From Sulfitobacter sp. SK012 (GTDB lineage Bacteria > Pseudomonadota > Alphaproteobacteria > Rhodobacterales > Rhodobacteraceae): 64,000 nt of DNA. Position 1 is the first letter of the stretch. Every line of letters begins with the position of its first letter. The notes below the pieces were generated by a model. The model had not been told where the DNA came from. It did not search any database and was given only the letters and a program-made list of their open reading frames with translations. The position numbers and the translations under genes were made by a program. Shown here one piece after another: positions 46,947 through 57,655 of this stretch. The stretch lies in NCBI RefSeq assembly GCF_003352085.1, contig NZ_CP025804.1:2542001-2606000 (forward strand). Reading direction: 5' to 3'.

Positions 46947-47416
46947 ATGTCGCCGCGCATTTGCTTGAAATAGCTAATCAAACTGGGAATATGGTGGCCT
47001 GTGCAGAAAGCTGCACTGGAGGAATGGTTGCGGCTGCGTTGACCGACTTGCCCGGCTCTTCTGCGCTGTTTGATCGTGGCTTTTTGACCTATAGCAATGC
47101 CGCAAAAATTGATCTGCTGGGTGTATCGCCCGCTACTTTGGACCGCGTTGGTGCCGTTTCAGAAGAGGTAGCGCTCGAAATGGCGCGGGGCACGTTTGAG
47201 CGCAGCGCGGCCGCCGTTGCCGTCTCCGTCACTGGCGTCGCAGGTCCGGGCGGGTCAGATCACAAACCCGAAGGCATGGTTTGTTTTGGGATCGCGACAG
47301 CCAGCAAAACTTTGGCTGAAACTCAAAAATTCGGGGCGCTGGGCCGAATGAATGTGCGCGTAGCCGCCCGAGATCATGCTTTGATGCTCTTGCTCAAACA
47401 TATCGAAATGGCCTGA
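46943..47416 (+). CDS. pncC: Nicotinamide-nucleotide amidohydrolase PncC (CinA C-terminal domain)
   Basis: The 157-residue protein is the stand-alone CinA domain: [21 protein letters not shown] near 19-40, [11 protein letters not shown] and [12 protein letters not shown] near 95-107. The family deamidates nicotinamide mononucleotide in NAD recycling. It is the last gene of the ispDF-pgpA-pncC operon and converges on the COQ10-like gene with a 1-bp gap. Confidence 0.9.
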   Translation: MNVAAHLLEIANQTGNMVACAESCTGGMVAAALTDLPGSSALFDRGFLTYSNAAKIDLLGVSPATLDRVGAVSEEVALEMARGTFERSAAAVAVSVTGVAGPGGSDHKPEGMVCFGIATASKTLAETQKFGALGRMNVRVAARDHALMLLLKHIEMA

Positions 47417-47417
47417 T

Positions 47418-47876
47418 TTAAGCTGAAGTGTGCCCGTACAACGTCTCGGCGCGCTTTTCAAAGGCGCGTACCACACGTTGCATGGCCTCATTGAACACCA
47501 CGCCGATGATCTTTTGCAGGATCGCATTGCGAAATTCAAAATCGACAAAGAAATGCACCGTGCACCCGCCCTCGTCGGCGTCCTCAAAGGTCCAGTTTGA
47601 TTTCATGTGTTTGAACGGGCCATCAAGGTATTCGGTATCGATGACCTTGGTTTCAGGCCACAGCACAACACGGCTGGTGAATCTTTCGCGGAAAACCTTG
47701 AAGGAAATCACCAAATCGGCCTCCATCACAGTGTGATCGCCGCGTTGTTCGTTGGAACGGATGCGCGCGGCAGCGGTCCAAGGCAGAAATTGTGGATATG
47801 ATCCCACATCAGCCACCAGATCGTACATCTGTTGCGCGCTGTAGGGTAAAGTTCGGGTCTCGGCGTGGGTTGGCAT
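47418..47876 (-). CDS. COQ10/RatA-like START-domain protein
   Basis: The 152-residue protein shows YSAQQMYDLVADVGSYPQFLPWTAAARI (seen as VADVGSYPQFLPW) and the helix end IIGVVFNEAMQRVVRAFEKRAETLYG, as in COQ10, which binds ubiquinone and aids respiration. The name RatA toxin, used for some relatives, is not supported by any antitoxin gene here. Confidence 0.88.
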   Translation of the reverse strand: MPTHAETRTLPYSAQQMYDLVADVGSYPQFLPWTAAARIRSNEQRGDHTVMEADLVISFKVFRERFTSRVVLWPETKVIDTEYLDGPFKHMKSNWTFEDADEGGCTVHFFVDFEFRNAILQKIIGVVFNEAMQRVVRAFEKRAETLYGHTSA

Positions 47877-47944
47877 TGATTTCCTAAGGTCCTGCGGTTA
47901 GCCCTTATGAAACCGCTTAACGTCTCAGATTCAAGGGCAAAGCC

Positions 47945-48481
47945 ATGACAGAACGCCCTTACGTTATCGACGAGTTGATCTCGGCCAAGGCAATTGCCGC
48001 TCGGATCGAGGATTTAAGCCGTGCAATCCATGATGAATTTGAAGGCACCGACAAGTTGGTCGTTGTGGGATTGCTGCGCGGATCGTTCGTCTTTATTGCA
48101 GATTTGGTCCGCGAACTGGACCTGCCCATCGAAGTCGATTTCCTCGAGGCGTCGTCTTATGGGGATGGCATGGAATCAAGCCGCGAAGTCCGCATCCTAA
48201 AGGATCTGCGCGGCGCCATCGAAGGCCGCGATGTGTTGGTTGTCGAAGATATTGTCGACACGGGCCACACCTTGATGCACGTGACCAATCTGCTGCGTTC
48301 GCGGGGGCCTGCCCGGCTTAAATCAATCGCTTTGTTGGACAAACCCAGCCGCCGTGAGGTCGACCTCAAAGCGGATTGGACGGGCTTTGAGATCCCAGAC
48401 GAATTTGTCGTGGGCTACGGGATCGATTTTGCCCAACGCAACCGCAACCTCGCATTCATCGGCAAGGTTCGCTTTACCTAA
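47945..48481 (+). CDS. hpt: Hypoxanthine phosphoribosyltransferase
   Basis: The 178-residue protein has the PRPP motif [14 protein letters not shown] near 98-111 and [17 protein letters not shown] near 42-58. It converts hypoxanthine or guanine plus PRPP to the nucleotide for purine salvage. The stop TAA overlaps the ATG of a small membrane protein gene by one base. Confidence 0.92.
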   Translation: MTERPYVIDELISAKAIAARIEDLSRAIHDEFEGTDKLVVVGLLRGSFVFIADLVRELDLPIEVDFLEASSYGDGMESSREVRILKDLRGAIEGRDVLVVEDIVDTGHTLMHVTNLLRSRGPARLKSIALLDKPSRREVDLKADWTGFEIPDEFVVGYGIDFAQRNRNLAFIGKVRFT

Positions 48482-48657
48482 TGCTAGGCCCGCGCCAATT
48501 GATGCGCGCGAAACGTTGGGTTCAAAACCCGCCTTCAACGCGGCGGATCATCCTTATTTTTGTGGTGGTTGTACTGGCTGGTGCAATTTTTGGGGCTGAG
48601 TATGTGGGATGGTGGCCTGATTGGGCCACATCCGAGCGGGTACGGTTTCGACCCTGA
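48481..48657 (+). CDS. Small single-span membrane protein (58 residues)
   Basis: An open frame of 58 codons begins in TAATG at the end of hpt. It has a basic N-terminus ([13 protein letters not shown] and TRR), one membrane helix (about 23-39, IILIFVVVVLAGAIFGA) and a short tail with WWPDW, ending RVRFRP. Translational coupling to hpt and the amphipathic plan support a real gene. The family is not known to me and no function can be given. Confidence 0.65.
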   Translation: MLGPRQLMRAKRWVQNPPSTRRIILIFVVVVLAGAIFGAEYVGWWPDWATSERVRFRP

Positions 48658-48780
48658 CGATGCATCCTTCAGTGCACCCGGCATTTCACCTGCAAATTTC
48701 ACGGAAATGTTTGCATAAACTGCGGGGTCTCATGCTACGCTTTGATGCAAGGCTACTTTTTTCAGATCAGGGAGAAAATC

Positions 48781-49260
48781 ATGAACAAATTATTGCGCAC
48801 GGCAGCCGCTATCGGAGTTGGGTTGGCGATCGTCTCAACGACCGCAGTTGCGGATGGTCACGACAAAGCAGCTGCAGCTGCTGTAGGCGCGCGTAGTGCT
48901 CAGATGGGTCTCGTCGCCTATCACACGGGAATTTTGGGCGGGATGGCTGGTGGCAAAGTGCCGTATGACGCTGAAGTCGCCAAAGCTGCGGCAACGAACC
49001 TTCATGCCGCCGCCTCGTTGGCTCGGGTGACAATGTGGGTTGCTGGCACAGAACAAGGGGCGGTTCCGGGCTCACGTGCCAAGGCTGAAATCTGGAGTGA
49101 TGCTGCTGGATTCGAAGAAAAATTTGCCATGCTTGAAAAAGCGTCAGCCGACATGATCGATGCCGCAGGCACCGATTTGGATTCGCTGAAAGCCGGCATG
49201 GGTGCGGTTGGTGGTACCTGCAAAGCTTGCCACGAAGCATACCGCGGTCCGCGTAACTAA
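48781..49260 (+). CDS. Cytochrome c' / c556-type protein
   Basis: The 159-residue periplasmic protein has a signal peptide ending near VADGHD and a single C-terminal heme site CKACH at residues 147-151, typical of four-helix cytochromes c'. GGGAGAAAA precedes the ATG. Such proteins bind nitric oxide or carry electrons. It is followed by a diheme cytochrome gene 6 bp away, so both are probably one operon. Confidence 0.9.
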   Translation: MNKLLRTAAAIGVGLAIVSTTAVADGHDKAAAAAVGARSAQMGLVAYHTGILGGMAGGKVPYDAEVAKAAATNLHAAASLARVTMWVAGTEQGAVPGSRAKAEIWSDAAGFEEKFAMLEKASADMIDAAGTDLDSLKAGMGAVGGTCKACHEAYRGPRN

Positions 49261-49266
49261 GCGGCC

Positions 49267-50157
49267 ATGGCAAAGTTCGTCAGATCAATTGCTGGACTTG
49301 CGGTGATTGCAGCCGGGGTGGGATGGGTCTTGACCGGCCCTGCCCCGCTGGATGCCGCATTTGTGGATATTCCCCAAGGGGATCTGGCGGCAGGCCAGCA
49401 AGTGTTTGCTGCGGGAGGATGTGCGTCTTGCCATGCTGCCCCCGGGGCCGAAGGCGACGCAAAATTGGTGCTTGCTGGCGGGACGGCCTTTCCCAGCGAA
49501 TTCGGGACATTTTATGCCCCCAATATCTCGCCCGATCCGGAGGCTGGTATCGGGGCCTGGAGCTTTGAGGAGTTCGCCTTGGCACTGACCCAGGGCGTAT
49601 CACCGCAAGGTAAGCACTATTACCCGGCATTCCCCTACACCGCCTATAGCCAAATGCAGCCAACGGATGTGGCAGATTTATTCGCCTATATCTCGCAATT
49701 GCCAAGTGATGGCACCGCCAGCAAAAAGCATGACGTGGGTTTCCCCTTTAACATCCGAAGAGCGGTTGGTGGGTGGAAACTGCTTTATATGCCGAGTGAT
49801 TTTGTGATCAGCGGTGATCTTGATCCAGAGGTCGCGCGCGGCCGCTATCTTGTCGAAGCTTTGGCGCATTGCGGAGAATGTCACACGCCACGCTCCGCTC
49901 TTGGTGGGCTGAAACGTGGCCAATGGTTGGCGGGCGCGCCCAATCCCTCTGGCAAGGGCAAAATCCCGAATATCACCCCCGCTGAGCATAAGTGGTCGGC
50001 CGACGAATTGGTCACTTATTTCACCAGTGGCTTTACGCCAGAATATGACAGCGCAGGCGGTGAGATGGCGGAGGTAGTGAGCAACCTTGCGCAATTGCCA
50101 GACGCAGACCGAGCGGCAATAGCTGCATATATCAAAGCGCTACCAACAAGCGACTAG
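49267..50157 (+). CDS. Diheme cytochrome c
   Basis: The 296-residue protein has an N-terminal export or anchor segment (about 8-28) and two c-type hemes: CASCH at 52-56 and CGECH at 202-206. Candidate Met ligands lie in each domain. The layout resembles the cytochrome subunits of periplasmic dehydrogenases, but no dehydrogenase gene is nearby. It follows the cytochrome c' gene. Confidence 0.88.
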   Translation: MAKFVRSIAGLAVIAAGVGWVLTGPAPLDAAFVDIPQGDLAAGQQVFAAGGCASCHAAPGAEGDAKLVLAGGTAFPSEFGTFYAPNISPDPEAGIGAWSFEEFALALTQGVSPQGKHYYPAFPYTAYSQMQPTDVADLFAYISQLPSDGTASKKHDVGFPFNIRRAVGGWKLLYMPSDFVISGDLDPEVARGRYLVEALAHCGECHTPRSALGGLKRGQWLAGAPNPSGKGKIPNITPAEHKWSADELVTYFTSGFTPEYDSAGGEMAEVVSNLAQLPDADRAAIAAYIKALPTSD

Positions 50158-50185
50158 GCCCGTATCAGCAAGGCAACCAAGTAGG

Positions 50186-51139
50186 TTACGCGATGCCCAA
50201 TTTGCGTTTCCGCGCCTCACGTAGGCGGGCAAAATCATCGCCAGCGTGATAGCTTGATCTGGTCAGCGGCGTCGCAGAAACCATCAAGAACCCTTTGCCA
50301 TACGCCGCCTTTTCGTAGGCCGCGAATTCATCCGGATGCACAAAGCGGTCGACCCGGTGGTGTTTGGGTGTCGGCTGTAAATACTGTCCGATTGTCAGGA
50401 AATCGATGTCGGCCGCGCGCATGTCTTCCATAACCTGCACAACGGCCTGCCGCTCTTCGCCCAACCCGACCATAATGCCGGATTTGGTGAACATTGACGG
50501 GTCCAGTTCCTTAACCCGCTGCAACAGGCGCAACGAATGGAAATAGCGCGCGCCGGGGCGTACTTCGGGGTAAAGGCCGGGTACCGTTTCAAGGTTATGG
50601 TTGAACACATCGGGCCGCGCCTCGACCACCTGCTCCAGCACGGATGGGTCACAGCGGATAAAGTCGGGCGTCAGGATTTCGATTGTGGTGCCAGGGCTGC
50701 GGTGACGAATGGCCCTAATGGTTTGAGCAAAATGCTCGGCCCCGCCGTCCTCAATATCGTCGCGGTCCACGGAGGTGATAACAACGTGTTTCAGCCCCAG
50801 TTTGGACACGGCATCGGCCACACGGCCCGGCTCAAACGCATCCAACGCTTCGGGCGGTTTGCCGGTCGCAATGTTGCAAAACGTGCAAGCGCGGGTACAA
50901 ACTTCGCCCATGATCATCATGGTGGCATGTCCTTGCGACCAACATTCGCCAACGTTGGGGCACCCTGCCTCTTCGCAGACTGTAACCAGTTTATTTTCGC
51001 GCATAATCCGCGCTGTATCAGCATAGCCCTTGCCGCCGGGGGCTTTGACCCTGATCCAGCTGGGTTTCTTGGGCTGCGGATTATCCGGGCGGCGCGCCTT
51101 TTCGGGGTGGCGTTGCTCGGGAATTTTAAGATCGCGCAT
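50186..51139 (-). CDS. lipA: Lipoyl synthase
   Basis: The 317-residue radical-SAM enzyme has both iron-sulfur sites: the auxiliary [12 protein letters not shown] near 55-66 and the radical [11 protein letters not shown] near 82-89, plus the RSSYHAGDD end with the auxiliary-cluster Ser. It inserts sulfur into octanoyl groups to make lipoate for 2-oxoacid dehydrogenases. It is divergent from katG with 218 bp between. Confidence 0.95.
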   Translation of the reverse strand: MRDLKIPEQRHPEKARRPDNPQPKKPSWIRVKAPGGKGYADTARIMRENKLVTVCEEAGCPNVGECWSQGHATMMIMGEVCTRACTFCNIATGKPPEALDAFEPGRVADAVSKLGLKHVVITSVDRDDIEDGGAEHFAQTIRAIRHRSPGTTIEILTPDFIRCDPSVLEQVVEARPDVFNHNLETVPGLYPEVRPGARYFHSLRLLQRVKELDPSMFTKSGIMVGLGEERQAVVQVMEDMRAADIDFLTIGQYLQPTPKHHRVDRFVHPDEFAAYEKAAYGKGFLMVSATPLTRSSYHAGDDFARLREARKRKLGIA

Positions 51140-51273
51140 GGGCCAAACCTTTTCTAAGCTATGTGTTCTATATAGCAGCGAATTTCGCGGCGCAAAGGCC
51201 TGTCACAGCATTGCAGGTCTGCGCCGAAAACAGAACTCACAGATATTTGTCGTTGAACTTGGCGGCGCAGACA

Positions 51274-51288
51274 TTAGAACGGTTCTAA
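51274..51288. promoter_or_regulatory. Perfect palindrome TTAGAAC-G-GTTCTAA, probable Irr box (ICE-like)
   Basis: The 15-bp perfect palindrome agrees with the Irr operator (TTAGAA-N3-TTCTAA). It is 69 bp upstream of the katG ATG and 134 bp from the lipA start. Irr responds to heme and iron in Rhizobiales and Rhodobacterales, so heme-dependent katG control is likely. Confidence 0.55.
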
Positions 51289-53547
<2,259 letters not shown>

Positions 53548-53568
53548 TCGATCACATCCCAAAAAACG

Positions 53569-53602
53569 AAAAAGAGGCATCCGCGTGGTGCCTCTTTTTT
53601 TG
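53569..53602 (+). terminator. Intrinsic terminator of katG
   Basis: The stem AAAAAGAGGCA/TGCCTCTTTTT has 11 bp with a 9-base loop and is followed by further T. It lies 22 bp after the katG stop. The A run on the other side also allows leftward termination of the DoxX-like gene. Confidence 0.88.
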
Positions 53603-53619
53603 TTCAGCTCCTGTGGGCC

Positions 53620-54075
53620 TTATTGCCACCAATGCGGCCCGCGATGGCGTCTCAGCCAGCCACCGACGCTCCAATTATCGCGGTGGATCAGCAAAATCAG
53701 CGCAATAAATGCACCCATCACTGCCAAATCTATCACTTGATTGCGATGGATTGGAAAGCCTTTGGCGCTGAGCGCAAAGGGGTCAAAAAAACCATCCCAC
53801 CGCCGCGTCAATGTATAGAAATGCATGATCGCCAAGCCGCCGTAGCTAAAGATCCTAAACAGTCCCAAGGCCGCAAGCACGCAGAGCGCAATCTGAACTG
53901 CTGCTACAGTATAGATTTGGGTGAAGCTGACCTCGACGCCATCAAAGTTCTTGGCGAGGAATTGATATTGCTTGGGCGTGATAATCTTATGGGCAGCCCA
54001 CAGAAAAATAAACCACGCCAGTCCCAATCGCAGGATCAGTGTGGCGGCGCCGTCGCGGTGGTCTTGAGCGGTCAT
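53620..54075 (-). CDS. DoxX-like membrane protein
   Basis: The 151-residue protein has four hydrophobic helices and the start ATLILRLGLAWFIFLWAAHKI, with PKQYQF after it, similar to DoxX/DoxD-like quinone-related membrane proteins. GAGG precedes the ATG at 54075; an in-frame start at 54093 adds only six residues. The function is uncertain. It is convergent with katG. Confidence 0.68.
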   Translation of the reverse strand: MTAQDHRDGAATLILRLGLAWFIFLWAAHKIITPKQYQFLAKNFDGVEVSFTQIYTVAAVQIALCVLAALGLFRIFSYGGLAIMHFYTLTRRWDGFFDPFALSAKGFPIHRNQVIDLAVMGAFIALILLIHRDNWSVGGWLRRHRGPHWWQ

Positions 54076-54146
54076 GGGCAATCCTCTTTTCACCCGCTTT
54101 ACGCCAAAAATACTGCTGCTGTCCCGCGTTACACGGCAATGTGACG

Positions 54147-54188
54147 AAAAAAACGGCGCATTCGGGAGGAAGAATGCGCCGTTTTGTT
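54147..54188 (-). terminator. Strong intrinsic terminator after the DUF6456 gene
   Basis: A perfect 14-bp stem (54150-54163 with 54172-54185) has an 8-base loop. On the minus strand it is followed by a run of seven U. It lies 27 bp past the stop of the DUF6456 gene. Confidence 0.9.
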
Positions 54189-54211
54189 ACAAGGATATCA
54201 GGGGACGTGAT

Positions 54212-55393
54212 CTATCCGATCATCGGCCCGCCCGGCCCCGTTGTCTCGTCATAGTGCTGCTTGAGCCGCATTAATGCGATCCGCAGCACGATTTTGCCGG
54301 ACCGCGCCGACCAACCAAGGCGCTTTTCCGCAGTCTCCAACCCTTCGAGATGGCAACAACAGCGCAGCACAACATCGGCCAAACCCGGTCCCAAATCGCG
54401 TAAGGCATTTGCTACTCGGGCTCGGGCATCTGACGGGCCCGTCGGGCCACTGCCCCCCACGCCGCCGCCATTTCCCGGCGCGGTCAAAAACCGGTCCCAG
54501 TCTTGGGCAACACGCTGGCCCATTTGCGACAGCTCGAAATCTTCGCGCAGCCGCTCGCCGACATGCACCAAATCATCGTTCAGAAATGGGCTTCCGTCTT
54601 TGTCGCGGCGCCGTGCAAGTGCCGTCAGCGGGCTTTCTGCAATGCTATAGCGCATCCGCCGACGCGGTTGCGGTGCGCCCACATCTGTCTCTGGGGCTGG
54701 ATCAAAGGGCGTTTGCGCATCCGCAAACCCGTTCCCGCCCGTCTTGCGTGCCTGCGCGCTTTCCATTTTTGCCATCATATCCGTCAACGCACTGCGGCCC
54801 TTGGCGGTGATCTTGTATCGCGTGATACGCCCGACCGCGTTTGACGCAATCCAGCCTTTCAGCGCCATCGCCTCTGCCACAGCGCAGTCCACCACGGCAG
54901 TTCGGGTGCTGATGCCGGCTGCACCATCACGGACGACAACGGCTTTTTCCATCTCTGCGGCGACGGCCAGAACGGCTCCGCTTTCGCATAGTCGTCGCAG
55001 AATACGGGTCGATTCTTGGTTTAGGGTTCCAGCATCCAGTGGTGGTTCAATAGGCGAAGTGTGCTTTGTCATACGTGGATAATCCCCTGTCGATAGTTTG
55101 GATTTGTCGTTGCCTTGCAAGGCCCCCAAGCTCCGCAAGGCGGCGTCGACCAATGGGTCATCGCGCCTTGTTTCAACTCGGCGTATCTGGCGCAGGATGG
55201 TAGACGCATGACAGCCGCCTTCGCGCGCAAGTGCGCGGATGGAGGTGCCGGTCTCGGTATGTGCGAGATAATTCTTAACGCTCAACGGCACCCAATGAGG
55301 AAGTGTCCCATTGTTATTTTGCCCCTGCCCCCTCGAAACCACACCCATACCCGTCAAACCTTGCTCTACAAACCTGTCCCCAGACTTATCCAC
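54212..55393 (-). CDS. Helix-turn-helix protein with DUF6456 domain
   Basis: The 393-residue product (GTG start at 55393; ATG at 55348 is an alternative) has an N-terminal helix-turn-helix (about 45-75: SIRALAREGGCHASTILRQIRRVE, seen as GGCHASTILRQI), a central winged-helix-like part (NQESTRILRRLC, GRITRYKITAKGRSAL) and a C-terminal domain of about 130 residues ending with LRIALMRLKQHYDE, which I assign to DUF6456. It is probably a DNA-binding regulator conserved in Rhodobacterales; its targets are unknown. A Gly/Pro-rich linker lies near 325. Confidence 0.7.
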   Translation of the reverse strand: MDKSGDRFVEQGLTGMGVVSRGQGQNNNGTLPHWVPLSVKNYLAHTETGTSIRALAREGGCHASTILRQIRRVETRRDDPLVDAALRSLGALQGNDKSKLSTGDYPRMTKHTSPIEPPLDAGTLNQESTRILRRLCESGAVLAVAAEMEKAVVVRDGAAGISTRTAVVDCAVAEAMALKGWIASNAVGRITRYKITAKGRSALTDMMAKMESAQARKTGGNGFADAQTPFDPAPETDVGAPQPRRRMRYSIAESPLTALARRRDKDGSPFLNDDLVHVGERLREDFELSQMGQRVAQDWDRFLTAPGNGGGVGGSGPTGPSDARARVANALRDLGPGLADVVLRCCCHLEGLETAEKRLGWSARSGKIVLRIALMRLKQHYDETTGPGGPMIG

Positions 55394-55599
55394 TGAGTTA
55401 TTAACACAACCTAAGAATGCATTGGTTACTCATTGGTTAATATCTTGGCCTCCGGTAATCATTGTTTCTAAATGATAAACATTGGTGAAGCCGCCGTGCG
55501 CCATTTATAGCCAACACGCAACACACGCCATAGTTGTGTCACATTGTTGTCAACGGGTCCGAGTCGCGGCCCGGCAAACCGCAAACGAGGTACCAACGA

Positions 55600-55894
55600 A
55601 TGCAAGACTTGTTCACAATGCTAAACACCCTGCAACGCCCCCGGATCCTGATGCGTGCCGCTCGAATTGGCGCGCAGGATTACCGCCGCACAGCCCATCT
55701 GCCACGGCTATTGGGATACGGCACAGTGCCTCGGCATGGCACAGCGTTGATGAAGTTGATTGAACTAGAGGCGGAACTGGAAACAGACCGCACTGCCACG
55801 GATGCGTGGTTATAGCCTGATCCGTCATGTAGATGTTTTGATCGCAGTCGTCGGCGAAGCCCGTGAACTCCGCGCGGCCCAAGCGGTCGCTTAA
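55600..55894 (+). pseudogene. DUF6477-type small protein gene, probably frameshifted
   Basis: From the ATG at 55600 (GAGG upstream) the first frame gives 71 residues (MQDLFTMLNTLQRPRIL, AARIGAQDYRR, LGYGTVPRHGTALMKL) and stops with TAG at 55813-55815. Another frame, open from 55802, continues with GYSLIRHVDVLIAVVGEAREL and ends at 55894. Homologous proteins of about 100 residues join both parts in one frame. A single-base change near 55795-55812 would explain this. Either the gene is broken or the assembly has an error there. The gene lies divergently from the DUF6456 gene. Confidence 0.55.
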
Positions 55895-55911
55895 CCCGCA
55901 GAGGCCCGACG

Positions 55912-57453
55912 CTACATAAAGCTGTCGGGCTCTGCTGCTTTTCTCTCCGCAACAAACGCGTCCAGCGCCTCGCGCTTAATCGGATCAAGGGCCGGTTGCT
56001 GGTAAGTCGCGAGCAGCTTTTCCACCCTCAAGGATGCGAGGGTTTGTGTATCGCGTGCACCCTCGTCTTCCCAAGTCTCGAAGGGTTTGTAATCAAGCAG
56101 GTCAGATTTCCAGAACGCTTCTTTGAAATTCGCTTGGGTATGATCGCAGCCAAGGTAATGCCCGCCGGGTCCAACTTCGCGGATTGCATCCATTGCCTGC
56201 GCATTATCGTCCATCGAAATACCCTTGGCCAAATGGTGCAGCGTGCCAAGCTGATCGGCGTCCATCACGAACTTCTCAAACGAGCTGACCAGCCCACCCT
56301 CAAGCCAACCACAGGAGTGCAGCATAAAGTTCACACCAGCCAAAAGACCCATGTTAAGGCTATTGGCCGTTTCATATGCCGCCTGCGCATCGGGCAGTTT
56401 TGAACCGCAGAACGATCCGGCCGAGCGGAACGGCAGGTTCATGCGCCGTGCCAACTGACCTGCACCATATGTAATATGCGCGGCCTCAGGTGTGCCAAAT
56501 GTCGGCGCGCCAGAATTCATATCGATGGACGTCACAAAAGCACCAAAAATCACCGGCGCACCTTTGCGCAACAGCTGGGAATAGGCGATCCCTGCCAATA
56601 CTTCCGCCATCACTTGGGTCAATGTGCCCGCCACGGAGACAGGTGCCATCGCGCCACCTACGATAAAGGGCGAAATGATGCAGGCCTGATTGTTTTTGGC
56701 GTAAACTTCCAGTGAGCCCATCATCACATCATCAAAAGTCATCGGTGAGTTGATGTTGATCAGCGACGTCATCACAGTGTTTTGCTGAACAAACTCTTCG
56801 CCAAACAGAACACCACACATGTCGACGCTATCTTGGGCACGAGATGGTTCGGTCACGGACCCCATGAATGGCTTGTCGCTCAACGTCATGTGGGCGTGCA
56901 GCATATCAAGGTGGCGCTTGTTAACGGCGACATCCGTGGGTTCGCACACGGTACCCCCAGAATGGTGCAGCCATTTGGACATATAACCAAGCTTCACGAA
57001 TTTGCTAAAATCATCCATCGTAGCATAGCGACGACCACCTGCAGCATCGCGCACAAATGGCGGTCCATAAACCGGTGCCAGCACGAGGTTTCTGCCGCCT
57101 ACAACCACATTGCGCTCAGGGTTGCGCGCATGCTGGGTATAGCTCGACGGTGCCGTTTTACACAGCTCGCGGGCAAGGCCCTTCGGGATGCGGACACGTT
57201 CACCTTCAACGATGGCTCCAGCGGCGCGCCAAAGCTCCAGCGCGCGGGGGTTATCGAGAAAGTTAACGCCGATCTCTTCGAGCACCTGATCCGCGTTGGC
57301 CTCGATGATCTCAAGCGCTTCGTCGTTTAAGATTTCGAAGTTTGGGATATTGCGCTCAATATACCGTGCGGTTTCAAAGGATACCGCTGTCCGCTCTGCG
57401 CGCCGTGCGGCCCCACCGCCTCCGCGACCTCGACGTGTTGCTGCCTCTGCCAT
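55912..57453 (-). CDS. Trimethylamine methyltransferase-family protein (MttB-like, non-pyrrolysine)
   Basis: The 513-residue protein belongs to the MttB superfamily: IERNIPNFEILNDEALEIIE near 33, VLAPVYGPPFVRDA near 122, and GGAMAPVSVAGTLTQVMAEVLAGI near 265. There is no in-frame TAG read through as pyrrolysine, so it is of the MtgB-like group that demethylates quaternary amines such as glycine betaine. The N-terminus is Arg/Gly-rich. A corrinoid protein and reductase would be needed but are not adjacent. Confidence 0.85.
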   Translation of the reverse strand: MAEAATRRGRGGGGAARRAERTAVSFETARYIERNIPNFEILNDEALEIIEANADQVLEEIGVNFLDNPRALELWRAAGAIVEGERVRIPKGLARELCKTAPSSYTQHARNPERNVVVGGRNLVLAPVYGPPFVRDAAGGRRYATMDDFSKFVKLGYMSKWLHHSGGTVCEPTDVAVNKRHLDMLHAHMTLSDKPFMGSVTEPSRAQDSVDMCGVLFGEEFVQQNTVMTSLININSPMTFDDVMMGSLEVYAKNNQACIISPFIVGGAMAPVSVAGTLTQVMAEVLAGIAYSQLLRKGAPVIFGAFVTSIDMNSGAPTFGTPEAAHITYGAGQLARRMNLPFRSAGSFCGSKLPDAQAAYETANSLNMGLLAGVNFMLHSCGWLEGGLVSSFEKFVMDADQLGTLHHLAKGISMDDNAQAMDAIREVGPGGHYLGCDHTQANFKEAFWKSDLLDYKPFETWEDEGARDTQTLASLRVEKLLATYQQPALDPIKREALDAFVAERKAAEPDSFM

Positions 57454-57548
57454 AGCTTTATCCCTCGACGCCTGAATGTTGTTGTCTGACTAACCTACCT
57501 TGCCAGCTCCCTTCGCGCGGATTGCGCCCCGTGGGGGAGAAAAGCGAC

Positions 57549-57644
57549 ATGCCGCAGCATCAATGTGCCGTTTGCGGCATCAAATCCTGATCATCTCAGC
57601 CCAACATTGCCCATCCGCTCTTGCCCCGGGAGCGGCTGCGGCAT
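57549..57644. repeat. Three copies of TGCGGCAT (one inverted) upstream of mttB-like and guaA
   Basis: ATGCCGCA at 57549-57556 and TGCGGCAT at 57573-57580 form a perfect inverted repeat with a 16-base spacer, and a third copy TGCGGCAT lies at 57637-57644, 12 bp before guaA. This is more than chance would place in 96 bp, and suggests a protein-binding array. The bound protein is not known. Confidence 0.45.
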
Positions 57645-57655
57645 AATCAGAGCGC

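Noticed and set aside
47418..47876. RatA-type toxin of a toxin-antitoxin system
   Set aside because: There is no antitoxin partner; the sequence fits the COQ10-like respiratory family.
55381..55400. Replication origin suggested by a DnaA-box-like sequence
   Set aside because: Only one near match is present, and no origin-linked genes (hemE, dnaA, parAB) or AT-rich unwinding region are seen.
55904..55930. Hairpin GCCCGAC/GTCGGGC at the end of the mttB-like gene
   Set aside because: It includes the stop codon and has no T run, so it is not listed as a terminator.
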